This document shows, one piece after another, positions 33,841 through 42,480 of a stretch of DNA of 64,000 nt. Every line of letters starts with the position of its first letter. Positions within the stretch are counted from its first letter, which is position 1. The stretch is taken from positions 4,402,001 through 4,466,000 of the forward strand of contig NZ_CP047385.1 of the NCBI RefSeq assembly GCF_000807775.2, in the 5' to 3' direction. The translations under genes were made by a program, and so were the position numbers. The DNA is from Pandoraea fibrosis. Lineage in GTDB: Bacteria; Pseudomonadota; Gammaproteobacteria; Burkholderiales; Burkholderiaceae. The notes under the pieces were generated by a model. The model saw nothing but the letters and a program-made list of their open reading frames with translations. It ran no database searches and was not told the DNA's origin.

Positions 33841-34178
33841 TAACATTCACCTTTGTGCACGACTATTAGGCGCTAACGAGCGACTCGGGCTCCTCCGTAC
33901 AAGTGCAGCGAGGCGTGGCCTGCGCGATACGGATAACTCACTTGGCGAAACCCGGAATCCCAACAATCGCCTCCAGGGAGGGCAACTTACCACTCACCGG
34001 CCTTTCCAATTTTGTTTTTTTGCTCATCTACCCCGGGCCTCATCCAACAGAGAAAACAGCTCCGGCGGATTCAGTCGGTTACCGTGGCATTTCGAAAAAC
34101 GCCGTGTCGAAACACGATCCAAGCAAATGGGATCGCGGGAGCTGTGTCGTCGAAGTCGATATGAAAAACGGGCGCTTC
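33841..34178 (-). promoter_or_regulatory. Upstream region of repeat protein A
   Basis: This 338-base stretch carries the promoter of copy A and is shared with 36295-36619 upstream of copy B, so both copies probably respond to the same signals. It contains no gene. A promoter could not be fixed with confidence by eye. Confidence 0.5.
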
Positions 34179-34475
34179 ATCGCGCCCATCAACACAAGAA
34201 ACTCCCCCACGAAACCCGACGTGCCCGGCATGCCCACATTCGCCATCGAGAACAGCATCGTGAACGCAGCGAAGCGCGGCATCGTCGCCGCCACACCCCC
34301 ATAGCCATCGATCGACGCGCTGCCCGTACGGTCGTACAACATCCCTGTGCGCAGCAACATGGCTCCCGAGACGATGCCATATGAAATCATCTGCATCACC
34401 GCGCCATCGGTGCCCATTTCCGAGAAGAGAAACAGCCCCAGCGCGACCAGACTCGCGTAAATCACGGCGATCAAC
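34179..34475 (-). pseudogene. Internal nuoM fragment trapped between the duplicated genes
   Basis: These 297 bases match 37035-37397 of the intact nuoM on the same strand, minus exactly 66 bases (22 codons) lost between two CAGCGNGACCAG repeats at 37295 and 37361 of the donor. Junctions show microhomology: ATCGCGCCC on the left side and around CGACAAC on the right. A frame through it reads EMGTDGAVMQMISYGIVSGA, so the piece is recognisable but has no start or end of the gene. Confidence 0.93.
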
Positions 34476-34656
34476 AGCGACAACGTCAAGCAAGAAAGAG
34501 AAGACACTCGGAACCGTGCACGAGGCGATTCCACAGCGCTTAGCCAGTGGCGTCTGCACTTGAGCGTGGGCGATGGCCGTTACCGATTATTGGGGGTGGC
34601 TTACAACGGAGGCAGCCGACAAGCTCGTCCAAGGTACGCGGAGGGGTCGCCTTTGA

Positions 34657-36294
34657 TCATGCTGAGGACGGGTCTTTCTTGGCGAGCTTGGCGAGCTTGG
34701 CCTTGCCACGCGGCGTCAGCCCACCGGATGCACAGACGTATTGCCTTAGTACAAATATAGACACGTTGTGCTTATTGGCAAACCTGCGGACGCTGCCCCG
34801 CTTTGCTATTTGCTTCTTGTTGAGCGCCTTCCATTGCTCCAACGTGGCTTTGGTCACCGGATTTTTCTTATGCCTGTAGACCCGATCCTTGCCCTCGGGG
34901 CTTAACCCACCGTATTCGCGGGCATATACCGATAGCTTTTTAACGCTTACGTTATGCTTCTCGGCGAAACCGCTGAGCCCGCCCACATCCATAATTTGCT
35001 CCCTGCTGAGATTTTCCCATTCCACCAGCATGGCGTTGGTCAGCGGAGCTCTCTCATCCTTGTGGAGCCGATCGTCACCGCGCTGATTCAGCCCACCGGA
35101 TACAAGAGCATATGCCGATAGCGCCTCAAAGCGCACGTTGTGCTTCTTGGCAAAACCGCGCAGTCCCCCCTCGTTGTCCCTTTGCTCCTGGCTGAGATTT
35201 TCCCATTCCTTCAACATGGCGTCGCTCACCTCCTTCTTCTTGTGCCTGTCAAGCCTCTCCTGGCCAGGCGATTTCAGCCCACCGGATACACAGACGTATT
35301 TCCTTAGGGTTTCCCAAGCCACGTTGTACTTCCTGGCAAGTCCTGCGATACCACCCTCATTTTCAATTTGCTCCCCACTGAGTGCTTTGCATTTCATCAA
35401 CAAGGCGTCGGTCACCTTCTCGTACTTGCGAGACGTGCGAGTCCTTTGTCGAGGGATTTTGGCCGGGGTCGGCATTAACATAGCCTCCCGCCTATCACTT
35501 GAATCCTGGGACGTTGGACGCTTTCTTGCTCCGCCGCTCCAGGTGATCTCCTGTGCTGCAAGGAAGGTCGGTCGTTGGATGGGGTTCGACGACGCCATGT
35601 CGGGTCTCCACGTGCCTTGCACCGCTTGCCGAATGATGTCTGGCGTTTCGGGAGGCTGTGGTCGTTGGACGGGGCTCGACGGCTCGCCGGGTTCCCACGT
35701 GGCCTGCAACACTTGCTGAATGATCTCTGGCGTTTCGGGAGGCTGTGGTCGTTGGACGGGGCTCGACGGCATGCCGGATTCCCAATCGCCCTGCAACACC
35801 TGCTGAATGATCTCTGGCGTTTCGGGAGGCTGTGGTCGCTGGACGGGGCTCGACGGCATGCCGGATTCCCAACCGCCCTGCAACACCTGCTGAATGATCT
35901 CTGGCGTTTCGGGAGGCTGTGGTCGTTGGACAAGGCTCGACGACGCCATGCCGGGTCTCCACATGCCCAGCACCGCTTGCCGAATGATGTCTGGCGTCTC
36001 TGGGCGCGGCGGTCGCTGGAGGGGGCTCGACGCCATGCCGGACTCGCACGTATTCAAGCGCTCCCATCGAATGACTGGCAGAGTTTGGCCTGAATCGGGA
36101 TCAAGGCCGAGCGATTCAATCGACTGTGGATTTGAGGATAGGTCGAAGCGAGCTCGCATGTCGACCGAGGCGCCAATGCCGACACCGATACAGTCTGACG
36201 TCCAAGTACGCGCTCGGTGACGAGGATCAGCCCCCATTGCATTGGCATAGAGAAAAGGCGAGGTGCTGACGCAGGACGGTATAGAGAGTTTCAT
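34657..36294 (-). CDS. Modular repeat protein B (paralogue of repeat protein A)
   Basis: This 545-aa protein has the same architecture as protein A: Ser-rich leader, six 29-aa Pro-rich units, basic linker (RQRTRTSRKYEK, three residues longer than A) and four 62-aa HTH-like units. The C-terminus is shorter by three residues (KAKLAKLAKKDPSSA). Substitutions cluster in the repeat units, for example GDWES and ATWEP at unit ends, and VSGGLKSPGQERL in place of ASGGLTPRGEERL. Both copies are free of stops and frameshifts, so both appear functional. ATG 36294 has AAGGTG upstream. No known family is recognised. Confidence 0.85.
   Translation of the reverse strand: MKLSIPSCVSTSPFLYANAMGADPRHRARTWTSDCIGVGIGASVDMRARFDLSSNPQSIESLGLDPDSGQTLPVIRWERLNTCESGMASSPLQRPPRPETPDIIRQAVLGMWRPGMASSSLVQRPQPPETPEIIQQVLQGGWESGMPSSPVQRPQPPETPEIIQQVLQGDWESGMPSSPVQRPQPPETPEIIQQVLQATWEPGEPSSPVQRPQPPETPDIIRQAVQGTWRPDMASSNPIQRPTFLAAQEITWSGGARKRPTSQDSSDRREAMLMPTPAKIPRQRTRTSRKYEKVTDALLMKCKALSGEQIENEGGIAGLARKYNVAWETLRKYVCVSGGLKSPGQERLDRHKKKEVSDAMLKEWENLSQEQRDNEGGLRGFAKKHNVRFEALSAYALVSGGLNQRGDDRLHKDERAPLTNAMLVEWENLSREQIMDVGGLSGFAEKHNVSVKKLSVYAREYGGLSPEGKDRVYRHKKNPVTKATLEQWKALNKKQIAKRGSVRRFANKHNVSIFVLRQYVCASGGLTPRGKAKLAKLAKKDPSSA
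35554..36047 (-). repeat. Six 87-bp (29-aa) coding repeats in repeat protein B
   Basis: These are the equivalent of the array in copy A at an offset of 2454 bases. Unit number is the same in both, but inner units differ in pattern (for example QGDWES here against QGGWES), so small conversions between units have occurred after the duplication. Confidence 0.9.
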
Positions 36295-36604
36295 TAATAT
36301 TCACCTTTGTGCACGACTGTTAGGCGCTAACGAGCGACTCGGGCTCCTCCGTACAAGTGCAGCGAGGCGTGGCCTGCGCAATACGGATAACTCTCTTGGC
36401 GAAACCCGGAATCCCAACGATCGCCTCCAGGGAGGGCAACTTATCACTCACCGGCCTTTCCAATTTTGTTTTTTTGCTCATCTAGCCCTGGCCTCATCCA
36501 ACAGAGAAAACAGCTCCGGCGGATTCAGTCGGTTACCGTGGCGTTTCGAAGAACGCCGTGTCAGCAAATGGGATGGCGGGAGCTGTGTCGTCGAAGTCGA
36601 TATG
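36295..36604 (-). promoter_or_regulatory. Upstream region of repeat protein B
   Basis: This is a shared upstream sequence between the nuoM terminator and the start of protein B. It contains no gene and differs from the copy A region by a few substitutions and one 13-base indel. Confidence 0.5.
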
Positions 36605-36634
36605 AAAAACGGGCGCTTCATCGCGCCCGTTTTT
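36605..36634 (-). terminator. Intrinsic terminator after nuoM
   Basis: AAAAACGGGCGC / GCGCCCGTTTTT is a perfect 12-base stem with a six-base loop and a T-run, 31 bases past the nuoM stop. It would also insulate the repeat-protein gene. Copy A holds only the left half, fused to a nuoM fragment. Confidence 0.9.
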
Positions 36635-36664
36635 CATGATTCATCTCACACCGATCAAGCACGA

Positions 36665-38230
36665 TCAGGCGTCAGGCCCTGTGCCCTTCACCTTCGCCGC
36701 AGCGTGCCCTGCGGCATCGCCATGCCGACGCCCGGCAATCTCGCTACTGCCCGGATCGCCCGCTGGCAGACGATGACTCTCGATGTCCTGCACGACCTGA
36801 ATCGCCGTCGCATCGATACCATCCGTGAGCGGCTTCGGATCGAGACCGATGCCGAGCACCATCACCGCCATGGCACCAAGCAGCGCAAACTCGCGACGGC
36901 TCACATCCTTGAGCAACGCCACTCGCGCGTTGCCCACCCGACCGAAAATCACACGCTTGTACATCCACAACGTATAGGCCGCACTGAGCACCAACGTCAG
37001 CGACGCCAAGGCACCGATCCAGAAATTCGCCTTGATCGCGCCCATCAATACGAGAAACTCCCCCACGAATCCCGACGTGCCCGGCATGCCCACATTCGCC
37101 ATCGAGAACAGCATCGTGAACGCAGCGAAGCGCGGCATCGTCGCCGCCACCCCACCATAGCCATCGATCGACGCGCTGCCGGTACGGTCGTACAACATCC
37201 CCGTGCACAGCAACATGGCTCCCGAGACGATGCCATACGAAATCATCTGCATCACCGCGCCGTCGGTGCCCATTTCCGAGAAGAGAAACAGCCCCAGCGT
37301 GACCAGGCCCATATGGGCAACCGCCGAGTAGGCGAGCAACTTGCGCAGATCCGTCTGTACCAGCGCGACCAGACTCGCGTAAATCACGGCGATCAACGAC
37401 AACACCACCATCAATGGCGCCAGAAAGTGGCTCGCGTCCGGCAACAGCGGCAGATTGAATCGAAGCAGCCCATAGCCACCAAGCTTGAGCATGCCCAGCA
37501 TCACGGCAGCCCCGGTCGGGCCATCGAGATGTACCTCAGGCAACCAGGTATGCACAGGCCACATCGGCACCTTGACCGAGAACGCCCCGAGAAAACCGAT
37601 GAACAACATCACCTGCACGGCCAGCGGCAGATGCAGCGTCTGCCAGCGCGCAATGTCGAAGCTCTGTGTCTGCATGTACAGATAGAGCATCGAGAGCAAC
37701 ATCATCAGCGAGCCGGTCAGCGAGAAGAAGAAAAACTTCACGGCCGCATGGGTGCGATTGGCACGTCCGTACACACCGATCAGCAGGTACAAGGGCAGCA
37801 GCGTCGCTTCGAAGAACACGAAGAACAACATGCCGTCCTGCGCAGTGAACACGCCCTGCATCAAGCCAGACAGCACCAGAAAGCTGCCGAAGTATGAGCT
37901 CATGCGCGTCGCCACGGCGCGCCACGACGCCAACACCACGATGATGGTCGTCACGCCAGTCAATGCGACAAGCCACAAGGAAATACCGTCGATGCCCACA
38001 TGCCAGGAGGCATCGAACGATTCGATCCAGCGAAAGCGCTCCACGAACTGAAGACTCGACACGTGCGTTCGAAAGCCCTGCACCAGCGGCACGATGGGTA
38101 ACGCCGACATCACGGCGGCGGCGAGCGATGCCCACCGAACGGTATTGGGATGACGATCCTGGCCGAGCAGCATGACGAGCACGCCAGCCACGATAGGAAG
38201 CCAGATGAGAAGGGACAGGATGGGGAACAT
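36665..38230 (-). CDS. nuoM: NADH-quinone oxidoreductase subunit M, orphan copy
   Basis: This 521-aa proton-pumping subunit of complex I has about 14 membrane helices. The start ATG 38230 opens MFPILSLLIWLPIVAGVLVM. Key residues of the antiporter-like fold are present: Glu in LFFVFFEATLLPLYLLIGVY, Lys in FSVKVPMWPVHTWLPEVHLD, and Lys in GMLKLGGYGLLRF. The discontinuous-helix region reads LAYSAVAHMGLVTLGLFLF. The C-terminus has an extra ~30 polar residues (SSEIAGRRHGDAAGHAAAKV). Neither nuoL upstream nor nuoN downstream is present, so it stands outside a nuo operon. It is either a detached second copy or the relic of a rearranged operon. Confidence 0.9.
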   Translation of the reverse strand: MFPILSLLIWLPIVAGVLVMLLGQDRHPNTVRWASLAAAVMSALPIVPLVQGFRTHVSSLQFVERFRWIESFDASWHVGIDGISLWLVALTGVTTIIVVLASWRAVATRMSSYFGSFLVLSGLMQGVFTAQDGMLFFVFFEATLLPLYLLIGVYGRANRTHAAVKFFFFSLTGSLMMLLSMLYLYMQTQSFDIARWQTLHLPLAVQVMLFIGFLGAFSVKVPMWPVHTWLPEVHLDGPTGAAVMLGMLKLGGYGLLRFNLPLLPDASHFLAPLMVVLSLIAVIYASLVALVQTDLRKLLAYSAVAHMGLVTLGLFLFSEMGTDGAVMQMISYGIVSGAMLLCTGMLYDRTGSASIDGYGGVAATMPRFAAFTMLFSMANVGMPGTSGFVGEFLVLMGAIKANFWIGALASLTLVLSAAYTLWMYKRVIFGRVGNARVALLKDVSRREFALLGAMAVMVLGIGLDPKPLTDGIDATAIQVVQDIESHRLPAGDPGSSEIAGRRHGDAAGHAAAKVKGTGPDA

Positions 38231-38706
38231 TGGGGGGGTCCTGATGTGCTGCAACAAAAATCCAGTGCGAACGCACCATTTCGACGCAACCAGGGACGAA
38301 CCTATCCCGCACACATCGCATGTCGCGATGCGCGCAAATCAAGGCAGATCAATGCCTGCGGGAGGGGACGCCAGGCGCGAGGGCGTCAACGAAGGTCGCA
38401 AGCATACGCGCCTCGAAAACATTTTGCATCGCAGCAAATTTTACAAATGATTGCGGGCATTTCGTCCGACCGGACGGTCGGCGATTGCGCCGGCGTTGCC
38501 ATCGCCGTGCGGTAAAGCGCGCGCCGCAGGTGTCGACGTGGATGTGACGAACGCCGTCGAGACAGGCGTCGATTTTGTCAATAGCGCATTGCAGAATATG
38601 AAGACATTGCGAGCATCGCGGCGCGCGATACCCACAATCGTGGCGCGAGGGCACGCCCGAAGAAACCGCGCGTGACCTCGGAAAGACAGACGACGAAATT
38701 GACGGC
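38231..38706. other. Gap between nuoM and flavin reductase, no gene
   Basis: The ORFs here have no recognisable homology and weak starts. A GC-rich palindrome (CCGACCGGACGGTCGG) lies near 38467. There is no trace of nuoL. Confidence 0.5.
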
Positions 38707-39327
38707 TTAACCTCTCGGTCGACGCAGATCGAACATCGGCCCGATCTCGGCATAGTCACCGAGATAGCCTGCACGCATCACCGGATGCGCCTTGGCCGTA
38801 TCGAAGAGACCGTCCTCGCGCAGATATTCGCGGCGGATGTGCACCCCGACCACCTGTCCGAGCGCCAGCCAGTTGTCCATCGGCTTGCCGTCGAGATCCT
38901 GCATGCGCACGATCTGCAGCAGTTTGCACTCGAGCGACGCAGGCGACTCGGCCACGTGAGGCACATCGACATTGACGCCGGGCGCCTTCGTCAATCCCGC
39001 CAGTTCGAACTCGTCGACCTCGTGCGGCACCGGCGCCGACGTCTGGTTCATCTGGGCGACGAGAGACTTGCTTGTCAGATTCCAGACGAACTCGCGCGTG
39101 GCTTCGATGTTGGCGATGGAATCCTTGTAGCCCTCACTGCAAAAGCCGATGATCGGCGGGAATGTCGCGAAGGCGCCGAAGAAGCTGTAGGGCGCGAGAT
39201 TGGTTCGGCCCGACGGATCGCGGCTGGAGATCCAGCCAATGACACGCGGCGCCACGATCGCCTTGAAAGGGTCGTGAGACAGACCGTGACCTTTGGCGGG
39301 GTCGTAGAAATGAACGTCGTTGGACAT
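38707..39327 (-). CDS. Flavin reductase-like FMN-binding protein
   Basis: This is a 206-aa protein of the flavin reductase/DIM6-NTAB family. A split-barrel FMN-binding fold is suggested by VAPRVIGWISSRDPSGRTNL, APYSFFGAFATFPPIIGFCS and KDSIANIEATREFVWNL. The C-terminus has GYLGDYAEIGPMFDLRRP. The family reduces or binds FMN and may serve oxygenases; no oxygenase is adjacent here, so the physiological partner is unknown. It is a monocistronic minus-strand gene. Confidence 0.88.
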   Translation of the reverse strand: MSNDVHFYDPAKGHGLSHDPFKAIVAPRVIGWISSRDPSGRTNLAPYSFFGAFATFPPIIGFCSEGYKDSIANIEATREFVWNLTSKSLVAQMNQTSAPVPHEVDEFELAGLTKAPGVNVDVPHVAESPASLECKLLQIVRMQDLDGKPMDNWLALGQVVGVHIRREYLREDGLFDTAKAHPVMRAGYLGDYAEIGPMFDLRRPRG

Positions 39328-39416
39328 GAGGGGGTGCCGACTAGGTTGAGGAGCTTGTCGGCGATGCTAACGCACTCTGCCAACTCGCGTCGCCTACCCC
39401 CTACCCTGCGATGCGA

Positions 39417-39950
39417 TCACACGGACGCGCGACGCCCGAGCCGCTCAATCAACACCCGGTGCGCAGGCCACTGTGCGGCGAGCGCCGCCGCGTCTGCCAT
39501 CTCGAAGTCCTCGAACGCAAACCCCGGGGCGACCGTACATCCGACCAGCGAATAGCGTGTCGACGGTGCAGGCTGCGCCGCGAACCAGTGCCCCGCGGGC
39601 ACCACGTGCTGAAGCTGCTCGCCTGCAGTAACATCGGCGCCGAGATTCGTCGTCGTTAGCTTGCCGGTGGGGTCGATCTCGTGAATCCATAGCGTGCCGC
39701 CGAGATGGAAATGCCAGATCTCATCGCTGCGAATCCGGTGGAAGGCAGAGAAATCGCCTGCTTCCAGCAAATAGAGAATCGCGGTGGAAATGTTCCGCTC
39801 GCCCGAGAAGCCATCCGGCAGCGCGTGCGCAGCCATGGTGCCAGACGCGCGGTACGTCTCTCGGTAGTGCCCGCCTTCCGGATGCGGCTGTAGATGCAAA
39901 GACGTGACGAGATCGGCGGCAGACGGCATGACGGACTCCGGAGTAGTCAT
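39417..39950 (-). CDS. Cupin_5 (DUF985) family protein
   Basis: This 177-aa protein carries the family signatures LQPHPEGGHYRETYRAS, STAILYLLEAGDFSAFHRI, DEIWHFHLGGTLWIHEI, VPAGHWFAAQ and YSLVGCTVAPGFAFEDFEMA. The fold is a single cupin barrel like that of yeast YML079W and bacterial homologues; no reaction is established. The start is ATG 39950 (MTTPES); a later ATG at 39929 is possible. Confidence 0.88.
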   Translation of the reverse strand: MTTPESVMPSAADLVTSLHLQPHPEGGHYRETYRASGTMAAHALPDGFSGERNISTAILYLLEAGDFSAFHRIRSDEIWHFHLGGTLWIHEIDPTGKLTTTNLGADVTAGEQLQHVVPAGHWFAAQPAPSTRYSLVGCTVAPGFAFEDFEMADAAALAAQWPAHRVLIERLGRRASV

Positions 39951-40248
39951 CGTGGGAATCGAAACGAGTGCACTGCACGCGAGTGGGCAACACAATATCG
40001 CATTGCGGTCGTCGCCCAGCAGCAGCCTGCGAGCGATTCATCAGGCAAAACAAAAATTCCGCACGGCAAAACATTCGGCCGTGACACGGGCCCGATCCTC
40101 GGCATGCCGAGAACGGCATAAACAAAGGTTCGCAGCGCGATTTCGGCAGGCGCCGGCGAGAATTGCCGAATTATGCGACGATTGCCGGGTTGCGTCGCGC
40201 AAGGCGACGCGTTTTTCATTGCACGCGCCGCCACGGCGCCGTCAGACC

Positions 40249-40902
40249 ATGCCCGCCACACTCAAGATCGATTTTGTCTCCGATGTCGCCTGTCCCTGGT
40301 GCGCCATCGGCCTTGCCTCGCTGAAGACGGCACTCGGCCGTCTGGGCAACGAGGTCGAAGCCGACCTGCAATTCAGCCCGTTCGAACTCAATCCGGACAT
40401 GCCGGCCGAAGGCGTCGCGCTCGCCGATTACATGTCGCAGAAGTACGGATTGTCGCCGGAACAGTTGGCACAGAATCAGGCGAACATCAGCGCACGCGCG
40501 GCAGCCGAAGGCTTCCCGATGCGCATGGATCTGCGCACGCACGCGTACAACACGTTCGATGCCCATCGACTGCTGCACTGGGCGCAAACGATCGGCCACG
40601 ACAAGCAACTGGCACTCAAGGAAGCGCTGTTCCGTGCGTACTTCGTCGACGGCAAGCGCACCAGCGATCCGGAAGTCCTGGTCGACGCCGTGCAGCAAGC
40701 CGGTCTCGACGCAACGCGCGCCCGTGAAATTCTCTCGACCGACGAGTACGCCGAACAGGTACGTGCGCTCGAACGTCATTATCAGAATCTCGGCATCCGC
40801 TCGGTGCCCGCGATCATCTTCAATAACCGCCATCTCGTGAGCGGCGGCCAGCCCCCGGAAGTCTTCGAACAGGCTATCCGTCAGATTCTGGCCGAGGGCT
40901 GA
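40249..40902 (+). CDS. FrnE-like DsbA-family oxidoreductase
   Basis: This 217-aa cytosolic protein (no signal peptide) has CPWC in IDFVSDVACPWCAIGL. An all-helical insert of the 2-hydroxychromene/FrnE type follows, then the cis-Pro loop IRSVPAIIFNNRHLVSGGQP. FrnE-type proteins act in cytosolic disulfide exchange and oxidative stress. The start is ATG 40249; the in-frame ORF to 39904 covers intergenic sequence. The MFS gene begins 3 bases after its stop, so the two form an operon. Confidence 0.9.
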   Translation: MPATLKIDFVSDVACPWCAIGLASLKTALGRLGNEVEADLQFSPFELNPDMPAEGVALADYMSQKYGLSPEQLAQNQANISARAAAEGFPMRMDLRTHAYNTFDAHRLLHWAQTIGHDKQLALKEALFRAYFVDGKRTSDPEVLVDAVQQAGLDATRAREILSTDEYAEQVRALERHYQNLGIRSVPAIIFNNRHLVSGGQPPEVFEQAIRQILAEG

Positions 40903-40905
40903 TCC

Positions 40906-42315
40906 GTGATGTCGTCGCTCCCCCCGACCGCCGATACGCCGGCGGCTGGCGCCCCTGCCGGGACGCAATCGCAAGAACCACCGACCACCGGACGCGGCCT
41001 CGCCATGACGGCGATCTTGCTCGCCGTCTCGCTCGCCAGCCTCGATACCGCCATCGCCAACACGGCCCTGCCGCAAATGGCGCTCGATCTGAACACGACG
41101 CCTTCGGCATCGGTCTGGATCGTGAATGCCTACCAACTCGCGATGGTCGCCACGTTGCTCCCCTTCGCGTCGCTGGGCGAGCGCGTGGGTCACAAGCGCG
41201 TGTTCATGTGGGGCGTGGCGGTGTTTCTCCTCGCGTCGCTGCTGTGCGCCCTGTCGCCAACGCTCGGCTTTCTGGCCGGCGCTCGTGTCTTGCAGGGCGT
41301 GGGAGCGGCAGCGGTGATGAGTGTGAACATCGCACTCATCCGCTTCCTCTACCCGGCCAATCAGTTGGGACGCGGCGTCGGACTAAACGCGCTCATCGTG
41401 GGCATTTCGTTTGCCATCGGACCGACGATCGCCTCTCTCGTGCTGGCGTTCGCCAGTTGGCCGTGGCTGTTCCTGATCAATGTGCCAACGGCACTGCTGG
41501 CGCTGGCCTTCTCGCGACGCAATCTACCGGACACGCCGCGCAGCGAGCACAAGCCCGACATGATCGCCGCGTTGCTCAATGTGCTGACGTTTTCGCTGTT
41601 GATCTTTGCATTGAGCCAAAGCGCGCAGCAGGCGGACTGGCATCTGACGCTGGGGTGCTTTGTCGGCGCACTGGTGTTCGGCTGGGCGCTGATTCGCCGT
41701 GAGCGAGGCCATCGCGCGCCAATGCTGCCGGTCGACCTGCTGCGCCTGCCCGCGTTTGCGCTGTCGACGATCACGGCCATCTGCGCGTTCGCGACGCAGG
41801 GGCTTGGGCTGGTGTCATTGCCGTTCTATTTCGAGAACGTGCTGCATCGCAGTCCCATCGAAACCGGCTTTCTGATGACGCCGTGGCCGTTCTTCGTGGC
41901 CGCGATTGCGCCGCTGGCGGGGCGACTGTCGGATCGCTATCCGCCCGGCGCACTGGGCGCGATCGGTCTGGCAATGCTCAGCGTGGGCATGGCGTTGCTC
42001 GCGATCATGCCCGAGCATGCGGCGCTGTGGGACATCAGTTGGCGGATGGCACTGTGCGGTCTGGGTTTCGGCTTTTTCCAATCGCCGAATCTGAAAGCCT
42101 TCATGCACAGCGCTCCGCCCGAGCGCAGCGGCGGCGCCAGCGGCATGGTGGGTACGTCGCGGCTGCTGGGGCAGGCAACGGGCGCGGCACTCGTCGCGCT
42201 CGCACTCGGCCTGGCAGGCACGCACGGCTCGACGTGGGCACTGGCGTGGGGAGCGGCATTCTCGGCCGCCGGATGTCTCGCCAGCGGCTTGCGATTGATG
42301 CCCCGACGCGCCTGA
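40906..42315 (+). CDS. MFS transporter, DHA2 (14-TM drug:H+ antiporter) family
   Basis: This is a 469-aa inner-membrane exporter. Motif C-like and family signatures are LASLDTAIANTALPQMALDL, SVWIVNAYQLAMVATLLPFA, LGERVGHKRVFMWGVAVFLL (motif A), and GARVLQGVGAAAVMSVNIAL. About 13-14 helices are predicted. A polar N-terminus of 30 residues precedes helix 1. It starts at GTG 40906 or ATG 40909, 3 bases after the FrnE-like gene. The substrate cannot be told from sequence; relatives export drugs or metabolites. An intrinsic terminator follows. Confidence 0.92.
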   Translation: MMSSLPPTADTPAAGAPAGTQSQEPPTTGRGLAMTAILLAVSLASLDTAIANTALPQMALDLNTTPSASVWIVNAYQLAMVATLLPFASLGERVGHKRVFMWGVAVFLLASLLCALSPTLGFLAGARVLQGVGAAAVMSVNIALIRFLYPANQLGRGVGLNALIVGISFAIGPTIASLVLAFASWPWLFLINVPTALLALAFSRRNLPDTPRSEHKPDMIAALLNVLTFSLLIFALSQSAQQADWHLTLGCFVGALVFGWALIRRERGHRAPMLPVDLLRLPAFALSTITAICAFATQGLGLVSLPFYFENVLHRSPIETGFLMTPWPFFVAAIAPLAGRLSDRYPPGALGAIGLAMLSVGMALLAIMPEHAALWDISWRMALCGLGFGFFQSPNLKAFMHSAPPERSGGASGMVGTSRLLGQATGAALVALALGLAGTHGSTWALAWGAAFSAAGCLASGLRLMPRRA

Positions 42316-42341
42316 TCACGTCCAGAAGCCGGCATCGGAAA

Positions 42342-42366
42342 AAAGCCCCGCCTCGCGCGGGGCTTT
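42342..42366 (+). terminator. Intrinsic terminator after the MFS gene
   Basis: AAAGCCCCGC / GCGGGGCTTT is a perfect 10-base stem with a five-base loop, followed by CTTATTTTC. Confidence 0.85.
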
Positions 42367-42427
42367 CTTATTTTCGGGCGCCCTTGCATTCGGCGCTTGC
42401 ATATTGGCAATGTTTGAGTACACTCGA

Positions 42428-42447
42428 TACTGTACAAAAACACAGTA
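42428..42447. promoter_or_regulatory. LexA-like SOS box upstream of the DUF3224 gene
   Basis: TACTGTACAAAAACACAGTA matches the CTGT-N8-ACAG LexA operator with the TA flanks of the consensus, 34 bases before the GTG of the next gene. Confidence 0.75.
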
Positions 42448-42480
42448 TTTTCATCTTCTCCCAAACCGAGGAGCACGCCA

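Larger units (their letters stand above)
32051..34187. repeat. Tandem duplication, copy A
   Basis: This segment is nearly identical to 34505-36628 with an offset of 2454 bases across the repeat-protein gene (both start and stop codons are 2454 apart). It ends at ATCGCGCCC inside half of the terminator hairpin that copy B keeps whole. A 13-base indel near 34110 changes the offset to 2441 at the right end. Confidence 0.92.
34505..36628. repeat. Tandem duplication, copy B
   Basis: This is the second copy of the unit at 32051-34187. It retains the complete terminator hairpin at its right end and sits directly behind intact nuoM, so this copy occupies the ancestral position. Confidence 0.92.

Noticed and set aside
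33809-34384. Plus-strand ORF of 191 aa and the similar 36263-37897 ORF of 544 aa
   Set aside because: They run antisense to the repeat-protein upstream region and nuoM; both are GC-driven shadows.
34071-34559. Second NuoM-like gene of 150-160 aa
   Set aside because: The frame covers only an internal, deleted piece of nuoM fused to unrelated sequence at both ends.
32203-36294. TAL effectors
   Set aside because: Unit length (62 aa) and sequence differ from TALE 33-35-aa units, and there are no LTPxQVVAIAS-type motifs.
36263-37897. Long His/Arg/Gln-rich plus-strand protein
   Set aside because: Its odd composition is the antisense of a hydrophobic membrane protein (nuoM).
38349-38774. Minus-strand 141-aa ORF
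   Set aside because: It overlaps the flavin reductase end and has shadow-like composition.
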